Assembly (NCBI RefSeq): GCF_000381265.1
Contig: NZ_KB906277.1
Coordinates: 1-64,000 of the forward strand
DNA length: 64,000 nucleotides
Reading direction: 5' to 3'
Source of the DNA: Curvibacter lanceolatus ATCC 14669
GTDB lineage: Bacteria > Pseudomonadota > Gammaproteobacteria > Burkholderiales > Burkholderiaceae_C
In this document: piece by piece, positions 9,849 to 18,105 of the stretch
Layout: each line of letters begins with the position of its first letter
Position numbering within the stretch: position 1 is the stretch's first letter
The notes under the pieces: model-generated
Told to the model about the DNA's origin: nothing
Database searches by the model: none
Seen by the model: the letters and a program-made list of their open reading frames with translations, nothing else
Position numbers and translations under genes: made by a program

Positions 9849-10352
9849 TCATGATTCGTCTGCCGCCGCATCCAGCCCATCGAGCGCGCGCATGTTGTCC
9901 AGCAGCTTGAGCAGGTAGTGCAGGGTGTGTGTGAGGTCCCCCACCGAAAAGTCGTGCAGGGCCTGCTCGTAATAGGCATGGATCTTGGGCTGAGCCTTCA
10001 CCGACCAGACCTGCTGCCCCACCTCGGTCATGGTCACCAGGCGCGAGCGGCGATCGCGCCCATCAGGCGCGGTCTGGATGTGCCCGTCACGCTCCATGCG
10101 GCTGATCAGTCCTGACAGGTTCTGCCGGCTCACCATCAGGTAGCGCGCCAGGTCGCCCACGCTCATGCCGCCCTGCGCCTCCGGGCGCGACAAAGCCCCC
10201 AACACCGCCCATTGCTGCGTCGTCAGGCCCTCATCCTCCACCGCCCTCGACCCCGTTTTATGCAACATGTTTGCACATTGATAGAGCCTAAAGAACAACC
10301 TGTTGGCCAATTCCATGCGGGCGATATCGGTATTTTTACTAGGGTTTTCCAT
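9849..10352 (-). CDS. badR: MarR-family regulator, BadR-like
   Basis: This 167-residue winged-helix regulator has the MarR layout: dimerisation helices at both ends and a central HTH with the VSRQNLSGLISRMERDG recognition region and the DGRDRRS wing. It is transcribed divergently from a badH-badI-aliB-aliA operon. In Rhodopseudomonas palustris a MarR protein, BadR, represses the equivalent genes and is relieved by a pathway CoA intermediate. By position and family I infer the same role. The ATG at 10352 was chosen over an upstream frame because the leader residues do not look like MarR and GGAATAACT precedes this ATG. Confidence 0.78.
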   Translation of the reverse strand: MENPSKNTDIARMELANRLFFRLYQCANMLHKTGSRAVEDEGLTTQQWAVLGALSRPEAQGGMSVGDLARYLMVSRQNLSGLISRMERDGHIQTAPDGRDRRSRLVTMTEVGQQVWSVKAQPKIHAYYEQALHDFSVGDLTHTLHYLLKLLDNMRALDGLDAAADES

Positions 10353-10404
10353 AGTTATTCCAGCCAGAAACCGGATTGCAGCCCACAACAGACCGAACCC
10401 ATAA

Positions 10405-10440
10405 TACGTCCATATGTTTACGTATTTAAATGCAAACATT
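10405..10440. promoter_or_regulatory. Candidate BadR operator / divergent promoter
   Basis: The AT-rich gap between badR and badH carries two overlapping inverted repeats. TACGT at 10405-10409 pairs with ACGTA at 10420-10424 around CATATG, and ATGTTT at 10414-10419 pairs with AAACAT at 10434-10439. MarR proteins bind palindromes of about 16-20 bases in such divergent promoters. Assignment to BadR is inference from position. Confidence 0.5.
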
Positions 10441-10482
10441 CATTGAAAGCATAGGGCCAAAGCCCCCATCCAGGAGAAACAC

Positions 10483-11250
10483 ATGCAAGGATTGACAGAC
10501 AAGACCGTGATCGTCACCGGCGGCGCCGGCGGCATTGGCAGCGCCACCTGCCGGCGCTTCGCGCGCGCCGGTGCCAAGGTGGCGGTGTTCGACCTGAATC
10601 TCGAAGCCGCCCAGAAGGTGGCCACCGCCATCCAGGCCGATGGGGGGGTGGCCCTGGCCGTGCGCTGCGACATCACCTCGCGCGCCGAGGTCGATGCCGC
10701 GGTGGCCACCACCGAGGCCGAACTCGGCCCGATTGATGTGCTGGTCAACAACGCCGGCTGGGACATCTTCAAACCCTTCACCAAGACGGTGCCGGCCGAA
10801 TGGGATCGCCTGATCGCCATCAACCTCACCGGCGCCCTGCACATGCACCACGCGGTGCTGCCGGGCATGGTGGCGCGCGGCAGCGGCCGCATCGTCAACA
10901 TCGCGTCCGACGCGGCCCGCGGCGGCTCCTCGGGCGAGGCGGTGTATGCCGCCTGCAAGGGCGGCCTGGTGGCCCTGAGCAAAACCCTGGCGCGCGAGCA
11001 CGCGCGCCACCAGATCACGGTCAACGTGGTCTGCCCCGGCCCCACCGACACGGCCCTGCTGGCCGGCGTGGCCGAAGGCGCCGCCAACCCCGAGAAACTG
11101 ATCGACGCCTTCAAGAAGGCCATCCCGCTGGGCCGCCTGGGCCAGCCCGACGACCTGGCCGGCGCCATCGCCTTCTTTGGCAGCGACGACGCGGCCTTCA
11201 TCACCGGCCAGGTGATCAGCGTCTCTGGCGGCCTGACCATGCACGGCTGA
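10483..11250 (+). CDS. badH: 2-hydroxycyclohexanecarboxyl-CoA dehydrogenase (BadH-like SDR)
   Basis: This 255-residue short-chain dehydrogenase oxidises 2-hydroxycyclohexane-1-carboxyl-CoA to the 2-keto thioester with NAD+. The Rossmann motif TGGAGGIG is at residues 12-19, with Asp in VAVFDLN at the end of beta-2 favouring NAD. NNAG is near residue 89, the catalytic Ser lies in IVNIAS, and the catalytic pair is YAACK. Length and sequence match my memory of R. palustris BadH. AGGAGAAACAC precedes the ATG. It is first in the operon, 33 bases before badI. Confidence 0.88.
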   Translation: MQGLTDKTVIVTGGAGGIGSATCRRFARAGAKVAVFDLNLEAAQKVATAIQADGGVALAVRCDITSRAEVDAAVATTEAELGPIDVLVNNAGWDIFKPFTKTVPAEWDRLIAINLTGALHMHHAVLPGMVARGSGRIVNIASDAARGGSSGEAVYAACKGGLVALSKTLAREHARHQITVNVVCPGPTDTALLAGVAEGAANPEKLIDAFKKAIPLGRLGQPDDLAGAIAFFGSDDAAFITGQVISVSGGLTMHG

Positions 11251-11283
11251 GCGGCCACCCAACCCCACCCCTTGGAGCAACAC

Positions 11284-12066
11284 ATGCAATTCGAAGACAT
11301 CCTGTACGAGGTCCGCAACGGCGTGGCCTGGATCACCATCAACCGGCCCGAGAAGATGAACGCCTTTCGCGGCACCACCTGCGATGAACTCATCAAAGCC
11401 CTGAACAAGGCCGGCTACGACCGCGAGGTGGGCTGCATCGTGCTGGCCGGCGCCGGCGATCGAGCCTTCTGCACCGGCGGCGATCAGTCGGCCCACGACG
11501 GCAACTACGACGGCCGCGGCACCATCGGCCTGCCCATGGAAGAGCTGCACACCGCCCTCCGCGACGTGCCCAAACCGGTGATCGCCCGGGTGCAAGGCTT
11601 TGCCATCGGCGGCGGCAACGTGCTGTGCACGATCTGCGACCTGACCATCTGCTCCGACAAGGCCATCTTCGGCCAGGTCGGCCCCAAGATGGGCTCGGTG
11701 GACCCAGGCTACGGCACGGCCTTCCTGGCCCGCGTGGTGGGTGAGAAAAAAGCCCGCGAGATCTGGTACCTGAACAAGCGCTACTCCGGCCCAGAGGCCG
11801 TTGCCATGGGCCTGGCCAACCTCTGCGTGCCCCCTGAGCAACTCGACGCCACCGTGCAGGAGTGGGCCGAGACCATCTGCGAGCGCAGCCCCACCGCCAT
11901 CGCCATCGCCAAGCGCAGCTTCAACATGGACACCGCCCACCAATCGGGCATTGCCGGCATGGGCATGTACGCACTCAAGCTGTACTACGACACCGAAGAG
12001 TCGCGCGAGGGCGTGAAAGCCCTGCAGGAAAAGCGCAAGCCCGAGTTCCGCAAGTACGCCAAATAA
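11284..12066 (+). CDS. badI: 2-ketocyclohexanecarboxyl-CoA hydrolase (ring-opening, BadI)
   Basis: The 260-residue crotonase-fold enzyme hydrolytically opens the ring of 2-ketocyclohexanecarboxyl-CoA to pimelyl-CoA. It is very similar along its full length to R. palustris BadI as I recall it, including NAFRGTTCDELIKAL, CTGGDQS, HDGNYDGRGT and GQVGPKMGSVDPGYGTAF. These features separate BadI and naphthoate-synthase-like hydrolases from ordinary hydratases. The ATG at 11284 has GGAG upstream and gives the family length; an in-frame TTG four codons earlier is less likely. Confidence 0.95.
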   Translation: MQFEDILYEVRNGVAWITINRPEKMNAFRGTTCDELIKALNKAGYDREVGCIVLAGAGDRAFCTGGDQSAHDGNYDGRGTIGLPMEELHTALRDVPKPVIARVQGFAIGGGNVLCTICDLTICSDKAIFGQVGPKMGSVDPGYGTAFLARVVGEKKAREIWYLNKRYSGPEAVAMGLANLCVPPEQLDATVQEWAETICERSPTAIAIAKRSFNMDTAHQSGIAGMGMYALKLYYDTEESREGVKALQEKRKPEFRKYAK

Positions 12067-12082
12067 GACCGGGAGCCCCGCG

Positions 12083-13237
12083 ATGAACAACCCCTACATC
12101 GATGAAGACCTGCAGGCGCTGGCCGAACACGCGCGCCGCTTTGCCAACGGGCGCGTGGCGCCCGGCTTTCTGGCGCGCGACCAGACCCGCGTGCTCGACC
12201 GCAGCCTGATGCGAGAGATGGGCGAGATGGGCTTCATCGCGCCCGAACTGCCCGAGCGCTTCGGCGGTCAGGGCCTGGGCAGCCTGGCCGCCGGTGTGAT
12301 CCACGAAGAGATCGCCCGCGCCGATCTGAGCCTGTCCTACATCAACCTGCTGGCCTCGTTGAACGGCCAGATCCTGGCCGAGCACGGCCGCCCCGAGGTG
12401 GTCCAGCCCTGGCTGGAAAAACTCACCCAGGGCCAGGCCCTGTTCGCCATCGCGCTGACCGAGCCCCGCGGCGGCTCGGACGCGGCCAACCTGCGCCTGC
12501 GCATCGAGCGCGTGGGTGACGAGTACGTCATCAACGGCGAAAAGACCTCCATCTCGGCGGCCGACCAGGCCGACGCCTGTGTGGTGTTCGGTCGCACCGG
12601 GGCGGTGGACAGCGGCGCCCACGGCGTCACCGCGCTGCTGGTACCCACCGACGTGCCCGGCCTCACCCGCAACCGCTTCGACTGCCATGGCCAGCGCGCC
12701 ATCGGGCGCGGCTCGCTGTTCTTCGAGAATGTGCGCGTGCCCGTCAGCCACCGCCTGGGCGACGAGAACAAAGGCTTTGTGCAGGTCATGCAGGGCTTTG
12801 ACTTCTCGCGCGCCCTCATCGGCCTGCAGGTGCTGGCCGTGGCCCGCGTGGCCCTCGAAGAAACCTGGGACTACGTGGCCCAGCGCGAGGCCTTCGGCAA
12901 ACCGCTGTCGGCCTTCCAGGGCGTGTCGCACCCGCTGGCCGACTTCGACACCCAGGTCACCGCCGCGCGCCTGCTGTGCCTGCAGACCCTGTGGCTCAAG
13001 GACCACCACCAGCCCCACACCGCCGAGGCCGCCATGTGCAAGTGGTGGGCACCCAAGCTGGCCTACGAGGCCATCCACCAGTGCCTGCTGATGCATGGCC
13101 ACGGCGGCTACGACCGGGGCCCCATGGAGCAGCGCCTGCGCGACGTGCTGGGCTTCCAGATCGGCGACGGCACGGCCCAGATCATGAAGACCATCGTGGC
13201 CCGCACCCGCGCCGGCCGCCAGGCCGTGCCCGCCTGA
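12083..13237 (+). CDS. aliB: Cyclohexanecarboxyl-CoA dehydrogenase (AliB-like acyl-CoA dehydrogenase)
   Basis: This 384-residue FAD flavoenzyme should introduce the first double bond into cyclohexanecarboxyl-CoA. The family blocks are present: an alpha-helical N-domain, ALTEPRGGSD near residue 132 for substrate and flavin contact, a beta-domain, and a C-domain with the Arg/Gln cofactor contacts. In the C-terminal block the usual catalytic Glu of the EGT motif is replaced by Asp (IGDGTAQIMK). The gene starts 16 bases after badI and is followed by an intercistronic hairpin before aliA. Confidence 0.88.
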   Translation: MNNPYIDEDLQALAEHARRFANGRVAPGFLARDQTRVLDRSLMREMGEMGFIAPELPERFGGQGLGSLAAGVIHEEIARADLSLSYINLLASLNGQILAEHGRPEVVQPWLEKLTQGQALFAIALTEPRGGSDAANLRLRIERVGDEYVINGEKTSISAADQADACVVFGRTGAVDSGAHGVTALLVPTDVPGLTRNRFDCHGQRAIGRGSLFFENVRVPVSHRLGDENKGFVQVMQGFDFSRALIGLQVLAVARVALEETWDYVAQREAFGKPLSAFQGVSHPLADFDTQVTAARLLCLQTLWLKDHHQPHTAEAAMCKWWAPKLAYEAIHQCLLMHGHGGYDRGPMEQRLRDVLGFQIGDGTAQIMKTIVARTRAGRQAVPA

Positions 13238-13251
13238 GCCCCAGCGCATCC

Positions 13252-13284
13252 AGGGCGACCCGCGCCACAGAACGCGGGCGCCCT
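13252..13284 (+). promoter_or_regulatory. Intercistronic hairpin between aliB and aliA
   Basis: AGGGCG and CCCGCG pair with CGCGGG and CGCCCT around an 8-base loop, giving a 12-bp stem with a single bulged base. No U-tract follows, so it is more likely an mRNA stability or processing element than a terminator. The aliA Shine-Dalgarno AGGAGAC lies about 16 bases beyond it. Confidence 0.55.
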
Positions 13285-13313
13285 CCAACAAGAAACCAAC
13301 CAGGAGACAAGAC

Positions 13314-14969
13314 ATGGAATTCGACGCCCTGCTGCTGCCCGCCCGGCGTGCCACCATGGTGGCCCAAGGCCTGTGGCACGACCGCACCATCAACGACGCG
13401 CTGGCCGCCTGCGTGGCCGAATGCCCGGACAAGCTGGCCCTGACCGCCGTCCAGGTCAGCGGCGGCGCGCCCAAGCCCCAGACCACCCGCTTCACCTACC
13501 GCGAGCTGTCACGCATGGCCGACCGCATCGCCGTCGGCCTGGCCCGCCTGGGCGTGGGCCGCAACGACGTGGTGGCCTGCCAGTTGCCCAACTGGTGGCA
13601 GTTCACCCTCACCTACCTGGCCTGCACACGACTCGGGGCTGTGATGAACCCGCTGATGCACATCTTCCGCGAGCGCGAACTCAGCTTCATGCTGCAGCAT
13701 GGCGAGGCCAAGGTCATGATCGCGCCCAAGACCTTCCGCGGCTTCGACTTCGAAGCCATGCACAGCGCCCTGCAACCCAGCCTGCCGCACCTGAAGCACC
13801 TGGTGATCGTGGATGGCACTGGCGCCAACAGCTTCGAAGCCCTGCTCAGCGGCCCCGAGTGGGAGCGCAGCCCCGAGGCCGCCGACGTGCTGAGCCGCTC
13901 GCGCCCTGGCCCCGACGACATCACCCAGCTGATCTACACCTCGGGCACCACCGGCGAGCCCAAGGGCGTGATGCACAGCGCCAACACCACCCTGGCCAAC
14001 ATCATCCCCTACGCCCAGCGACTGCAGCTGGGCGCCGATGACGTGGTGCTGATGGCCTCGCCCATGGCCCACCAGACCGGCTTCATGTACGGCCTGATGA
14101 TGCCCATCGAACTGCGCGCCAGCGCCGTGCTGCAAGACATCTGGGAGCCGCGCACCGCCATCGAGGTGATCAACCGCGAGGGCTGCACCTTCACCATGGC
14201 CTCGTCCCCCTTTCTGAGCGACCTGTCCAAGGCGGTGATCGACAGCGCCACCCCCGTGCCCACGCTGCGCAGCTTTCTGTGCGCCGGTGCGCCCATCCCC
14301 GGCCCCCTGGTCGAGCAGGCCCGCCAGTCGCTCGGCGCCAAGATCGTGTCGGCCTGGGGCATGACCGAAAATGGCGCCGTCACCCTGACCCGGCTCGACG
14401 ACGCGGACGAGCGCTCGGTCCACACCGACGGCTGCCCGCTGCCCGGCGTGGAAATCAAAGTGGTCGATATCGACGGCCAACCCCTGCCGCCCGACCAGAT
14501 CGGCCACCTGCTGCTGCGCGCCTGCTCCAACTTCGGAGGCTACCTCAAGCGCCCCCACCTCAATGGCACTGATGCGCAGGGCTGGTTCGACACCGGCGAC
14601 CTGGCCCGCATCGATACGCATGGCTATGTGCGCATCACCGGCCGCAGCAAGGACGTGATCATCCGCGGCGGCGAGAACATCCCGGTGGTCGAGATCGAAG
14701 CCCTGCTCTTCAAGCACCCGGCGATTGCCATGGCCAGCATCGTGGCCTACCCCGACGAGCGCCTGGGCGAACGGGCCTGCGCCGTGGTCGTGCCGCGCCC
14801 CGGCCACAGCATCGACCTGCCCGCCATCGTCGAATTCCTCAAGAGCCAGCACGTGGCGCTGCAGTACATCCCCGAAAAGCTGGTGCTGCGACAGGAGATC
14901 CCGTCCACGCCGTCCGGAAAGATCCAGAAGTTCCGCCTGCGCGAGCTGCTGCGCGAAGGCCAACTCTGA
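13314..14969 (+). CDS. aliA: Cyclohexanecarboxylate-CoA ligase (AliA-like)
   Basis: This 551-residue ANL-superfamily enzyme activates a carboxylic acid with ATP and CoA, here most likely cyclohexanecarboxylate, in the cytoplasm. The phosphate-binding loop YTSGTTGEPKG is near residue 208, WGMTENG near residue 347 and the hinge FDTGDLA near residue 424. The C-terminal catalytic Lys is in TPSGKIQK near residue 534. The placement among badH, badI, aliB and badK gives the substrate; sequence alone would not. AGGAGACAAGAC precedes the ATG. Confidence 0.88.
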   Translation: MEFDALLLPARRATMVAQGLWHDRTINDALAACVAECPDKLALTAVQVSGGAPKPQTTRFTYRELSRMADRIAVGLARLGVGRNDVVACQLPNWWQFTLTYLACTRLGAVMNPLMHIFRERELSFMLQHGEAKVMIAPKTFRGFDFEAMHSALQPSLPHLKHLVIVDGTGANSFEALLSGPEWERSPEAADVLSRSRPGPDDITQLIYTSGTTGEPKGVMHSANTTLANIIPYAQRLQLGADDVVLMASPMAHQTGFMYGLMMPIELRASAVLQDIWEPRTAIEVINREGCTFTMASSPFLSDLSKAVIDSATPVPTLRSFLCAGAPIPGPLVEQARQSLGAKIVSAWGMTENGAVTLTRLDDADERSVHTDGCPLPGVEIKVVDIDGQPLPPDQIGHLLLRACSNFGGYLKRPHLNGTDAQGWFDTGDLARIDTHGYVRITGRSKDVIIRGGENIPVVEIEALLFKHPAIAMASIVAYPDERLGERACAVVVPRPGHSIDLPAIVEFLKSQHVALQYIPEKLVLRQEIPSTPSGKIQKFRLRELLREGQL

Positions 14970-15006
14970 CTCGGGGCCAGGCCCCGCATCCAACACGGAG
15001 ACAACC

Positions 15007-15993
15007 ATGATTTCAAACACCTTGAGCGGCCTGCGCCGCAGCACTCTGGCCTTGATCGGCACCCTCCTCTGCGCGGGTCTGGCCCAGGCCCAGACACCGG
15101 CCTGGCCGAGCAAGCCCCTGCGCGTCGTGGTCGGCTTCGCCCCCGGTGGCACCACGGATGTGATGGCCCGGCTCATCTCGCAACAACTGGCCGAGGCCCT
15201 GGGCCAGCCCGTGCTGGTCGACAACAAACCCGGCGCCAGCGGCAACATCGCGGCCGCCGAAGTGGCCCGCGCTGCGCCTGACGGCCACACCCTGCTAATC
15301 GCCCCCACCTCGGTCGAGACCGCCAACCCCTGGCTGTTCAAGTCCAACCTGCTGCCCTCGCGCGACCTGACCCCCGTGGTGGCCGTAGGCCGCACCCAGA
15401 TGTACCTGGTGGCCAAGCCGCAAAGCACCGCCCGCGATGTGAAAGAGCTGGTGGCCCAGGCCAAGGCCGCGCCCGGCAAGATGTCCTACGCCTCGTCGGG
15501 CGCCGGCACCGCACCCCACCTGGCCTGTGAGTTGTTCAAGGTGGCCACCGGCACCTTCGTCACCCACATCCCCTACCGGGGCGCCGCCCCCGCGCTGCAA
15601 GACGTGCTGTCAGGGCAGGCCGACTTCGTCTGCGACCCCGGCATCGCCTTCCCCCACATCCGCAGCAACAAGGTCAAGCTGCTGGGTATCGTCAGCGCCC
15701 GCCGCTCGCCCTTCTTCCCCGATGTGCCCACCGTGGCCGAGCAGGGCTTCCCCGGCGCCGACCTCGACATCTGGTTCGGTCTCTGGGCCCCCAACGGCAC
15801 AGCACCCGAGGTGCTGGCCCGCCTGGGCCGCGAGGTGGCGTCCATCCTGAACCAGCCCAACGTCAAGGCCCGCTACGCCGACCTGGGCGGCGAGACCGCC
15901 TACCTCGACAACGCCGAGTTCCGCAAGCTGCTGATCGATGAGAACAAGCGCCTGGCCGCCCTCATCAAGCAGCAAAAAATCAATGTGGATTGA
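15007..15993 (+). CDS. Orphan Bug-family (TctC-type) periplasmic binding protein
   Basis: The 328-residue secreted protein starts with a signal peptide (positive n-region, hydrophobic core, AQA cleavage site near residue 29). The mature protein has the Bug signature from WPSKPLRVVVGFAPGG, then NKPGASGN and YASSGAGTAPH. Such proteins deliver small carboxylates to TctA/TctB symporters, but no tctAB genes are present, as is common in Burkholderiales. Its place between aliA and badK suggests it binds cyclohexanecarboxylate or a related alicyclic acid. The ATG has GGAGACAACC upstream. Confidence 0.88.
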   Translation: MISNTLSGLRRSTLALIGTLLCAGLAQAQTPAWPSKPLRVVVGFAPGGTTDVMARLISQQLAEALGQPVLVDNKPGASGNIAAAEVARAAPDGHTLLIAPTSVETANPWLFKSNLLPSRDLTPVVAVGRTQMYLVAKPQSTARDVKELVAQAKAAPGKMSYASSGAGTAPHLACELFKVATGTFVTHIPYRGAAPALQDVLSGQADFVCDPGIAFPHIRSNKVKLLGIVSARRSPFFPDVPTVAEQGFPGADLDIWFGLWAPNGTAPEVLARLGREVASILNQPNVKARYADLGGETAYLDNAEFRKLLIDENKRLAALIKQQKINVD

Positions 15994-16006
15994 GCAGGAG
16001 ACCCCG

Positions 16007-16786
16007 GTGCAAGACGACACCCCCATCCTCAGCGAAACCCAGGGCCGGGTGGCCCTGGTCCGGCTGAACCGGCCACGCCAGATGAACGCCCTCAACGACG
16101 CCCTGATGGACGCCCTGGGCGCCGCCCTGCTCGGCTTCGACGCCCGCGACGACATCGGCGTGATCGTCATCACCGGCAACGACCGGGCCTTTGCCGCCGG
16201 GGCCGACATCGCCCAGATGCAGGGCGCGGGCTATATGGACATGCTCAACAGCCAGTTCATCACCCGCAACTGGGAGACCATCCGCCAGGTGCGCAAGCCC
16301 GTGATCGCGGCCGTGGCCGGCCTGGCCCTGGGCGGCGGCTGCGAGCTGGCCCTGGCCTGCGACCTGGTGCTGGCGGCCCAGGGCGCGCGCTTCGGCCTGC
16401 CCGAGATCAAGCTCGCCCTGCTGCCCGGCGCCGGCGGCACACAACGCCTGCCACGTGCCATCGGCAAGGCCAAGACCATGGACATGTGCCTGAGCGCTCG
16501 CACCCTGAGCGCCGACGAAGCCGACCGCTGCGGCCTGGTCTCGCGCGTGCTGCCCGACGATCGCCTGCTGCCCGAGGCCTTGGCCCTGGCGCAACAGATG
16601 GCCGCCTATTCGGCGCCCGCGCTGATGGCCATCAAGGAATCGGTCAACCGGGCCTTCGAGGGCCCGCTGTCCGAAGGCATCCTGTTCGAGCGCCGTGCCC
16701 TGTACGCCCGCTTTGCCAGCGCCGATGCGCAAGAGGGCATGAACGCCTTCCTGGAACGCCGTGCGCCCGAGTTCAGCCACCGCTGA
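16007..16786 (+). CDS. badK: Cyclohex-1-ene-1-carboxyl-CoA hydratase (BadK-like)
   Basis: This 259-residue crotonase hydrates cyclohex-1-ene-1-carboxyl-CoA to 2-hydroxycyclohexanecarboxyl-CoA, feeding BadH. The oxyanion-hole region AAGADIAQMQ is near residue 65. The two catalytic Glu residues lie in GGGCELALACD and FGLPEIKLALLPGAGG. FITRNWETIRQ and the C-terminal FASADAQEGM block match R. palustris BadK as I recall it. The GTG at 16007 has AGGAG seven bases upstream; an ATG at 15983 would overlap the preceding gene. Confidence 0.9.
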   Translation: MQDDTPILSETQGRVALVRLNRPRQMNALNDALMDALGAALLGFDARDDIGVIVITGNDRAFAAGADIAQMQGAGYMDMLNSQFITRNWETIRQVRKPVIAAVAGLALGGGCELALACDLVLAAQGARFGLPEIKLALLPGAGGTQRLPRAIGKAKTMDMCLSARTLSADEADRCGLVSRVLPDDRLLPEALALAQQMAAYSAPALMAIKESVNRAFEGPLSEGILFERRALYARFASADAQEGMNAFLERRAPEFSHR

Positions 16787-16801
16787 GACGCCCGCGCGCT
16801 G

Positions 16802-16819
16802 CGTCAGAATCTGACGTCA
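16802..16819. promoter_or_regulatory. Small palindromes before the dehydrogenase gene
   Basis: CGTCAG-AAT-CTGACG is a perfect inverted repeat, overlapped by the palindrome TGACGTCA, about 25 bases before the next start codon. It could be an operator or a leader hairpin. No regulator can be assigned. Confidence 0.3.
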
Positions 16820-16843
16820 GGACCAGAAGCCCCAGGAGATCCC

Positions 16844-17875
16844 ATGAAAGCAGCTTTCATCACCGGCCACGGTGGCAACGAGGTGGTCAGCGTGGGCGAA
16901 CGCCCCCTGCCCCCACGGGGCCCCGGCGAGGTGCTGGTGCGCCTGCGTGCGGCAACGCTCAACCAGGTCGACCTGTACATGCGCAACAGCGGCGCCGGCA
17001 TTCGCCACCAACTGCCCCAGATCATGGGGCTGGACGGCTGCGGTGTGGTCGAAGAGGTGGGGCCCGATGAGACCCGGCTGCGCCCAGGCCAGCGCGTGCT
17101 GGTCTACCCCGGCATCACCTGCGGGCGCTGCGAGTTCTGCCTGGCCGGCCAGCCCGTGCTCTGCGCCAGCATGAGCCTGCTGGGCGAGCACCGCGACGGC
17201 ACCTTTGCCCAGTACCTGAGCGTGCCGGCGGCCAACCTGTTCCCGGTGCCCGCCCCCCTGGGCGATGCCGAGGCCGCGGCCCTGGGCGTGAACCACCTCA
17301 CCGCCTGGCGCATGGTCAACACCCAGGCCCGGTTGCAGGCCCATGAGACGGTGCTGATCTTCGGCATCGGCGGCGGCGTGTCGCTGGCCGCACTGCAACT
17401 GGCCCGCCTGATCGGGGCCCGCACCATCGTCACCTCGCGCGACGAGCTCAAGCTGCAGCGCGCCCTGGCCCTGGGCGCGCACCACGCCATCCACAGCCAG
17501 CGCGAGGACGTGGCCCGCCAGGTGATGGCCCTGACCGACGGGCGCGGGGTGGACGTGGTGATCGAAAACGTGGGCGCCGCCGTGTGGGACAGCGCCCTGC
17601 GCTCGCTGGTGCGCGGCGGGCGCATCGTCACCTGCGGCGCCACCACCGGCGACCAACCCCCGGCCGACCTGCGCCGGGTGTTCATCCGCCAGCTGCAGGT
17701 GCTGGGCTCCACCCTGGGCAACCCGGGCGAACTGGCCCAGGTGCTGGCCCTGTGCCAGCGCGGCCTGCTGCGCCCGGTGATCGACAGCGTCTACCCGCTG
17801 GACGAGGTGCACGCCGCTCTGGCACGCCTGGAGTCAGGCGCCCAGTTCGGCAAGATTGCGCTGCGCATCGATTAG
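16844..17875 (+). CDS. Zinc-type / quinone-oxidoreductase-like alcohol dehydrogenase (MDR family)
   Basis: The 343-residue medium-chain dehydrogenase has a GroES-like N-domain and a Rossmann domain. The structural zinc cluster (CGRCEFC and a fourth Cys after eight residues) is at about residues 93-107. The catalytic zinc ligands are largely absent: LNQVDLYMR stands where an active-site Cys would be. The nucleotide motif IFGIGGGVS is near residue 176. It closes the alicyclic-acid operon 57 bases after badK. The substrate is unknown; an alicyclic alcohol or enoyl thioester would fit the context. Confidence 0.8.
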   Translation: MKAAFITGHGGNEVVSVGERPLPPRGPGEVLVRLRAATLNQVDLYMRNSGAGIRHQLPQIMGLDGCGVVEEVGPDETRLRPGQRVLVYPGITCGRCEFCLAGQPVLCASMSLLGEHRDGTFAQYLSVPAANLFPVPAPLGDAEAAALGVNHLTAWRMVNTQARLQAHETVLIFGIGGGVSLAALQLARLIGARTIVTSRDELKLQRALALGAHHAIHSQREDVARQVMALTDGRGVDVVIENVGAAVWDSALRSLVRGGRIVTCGATTGDQPPADLRRVFIRQLQVLGSTLGNPGELAQVLALCQRGLLRPVIDSVYPLDEVHAALARLESGAQFGKIALRID

Positions 17876-17886
17876 CGTCGAAGCCA

Positions 17887-18105
17887 TCAGGGCTTGGGGT
17901 GCGGCTCAACCACCTCTTGTGCCATGCTGCACGCCTCGGGTCGCTGGGGACGGGGGAGGCCTGTGGGCCTCAGCATCTCCTGGGCCAGGGCCTTGCCAAA
18001 CAACTGCGGCAACACCTCATGCGTTGGCCGGGCCTGGGCAAAAACCTCATCGGTCCATTCGGGGTTGTCGTCATCTATCCACTCAGGGTTGGGTCTCTTT
18101 GTCAT
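17887..18105 (-). pseudogene. Solo BrnA-like antitoxin remnant
   Basis: The 72-residue frame begins like a BrnA antitoxin: NPEWTDEVFAQARP, then LPQLFGKALAQEMLRP. The ribbon-helix-helix DNA-binding half that should follow is missing; after LRPTGLPRP the residues look unrelated. No BrnT toxin is nearby. The start codon overlaps the stop of the AraC gene (ATGA), and AGGAGA precedes it, so it may still be translated. I read it as a truncated leftover of a toxin-antitoxin locus; a short functional protein cannot be excluded. Confidence 0.55.

Noticed and set aside
13509-15479. Open frame of about 656 codons on the minus strand opposite aliA and the Bug protein gene
   Set aside because: It is antisense to two well-supported genes, has repetitive Gly/His/Ala/Asp composition typical of reverse frames in GC-rich DNA, and has no domain signature.
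9849-17875. Anaerobic benzoate degradation locus
   Set aside because: BadD-G/Bcr reductase subunits, BadA-type ligase context and ferredoxin genes are not present in the window; only the cyclohexanecarboxylate part is supported.
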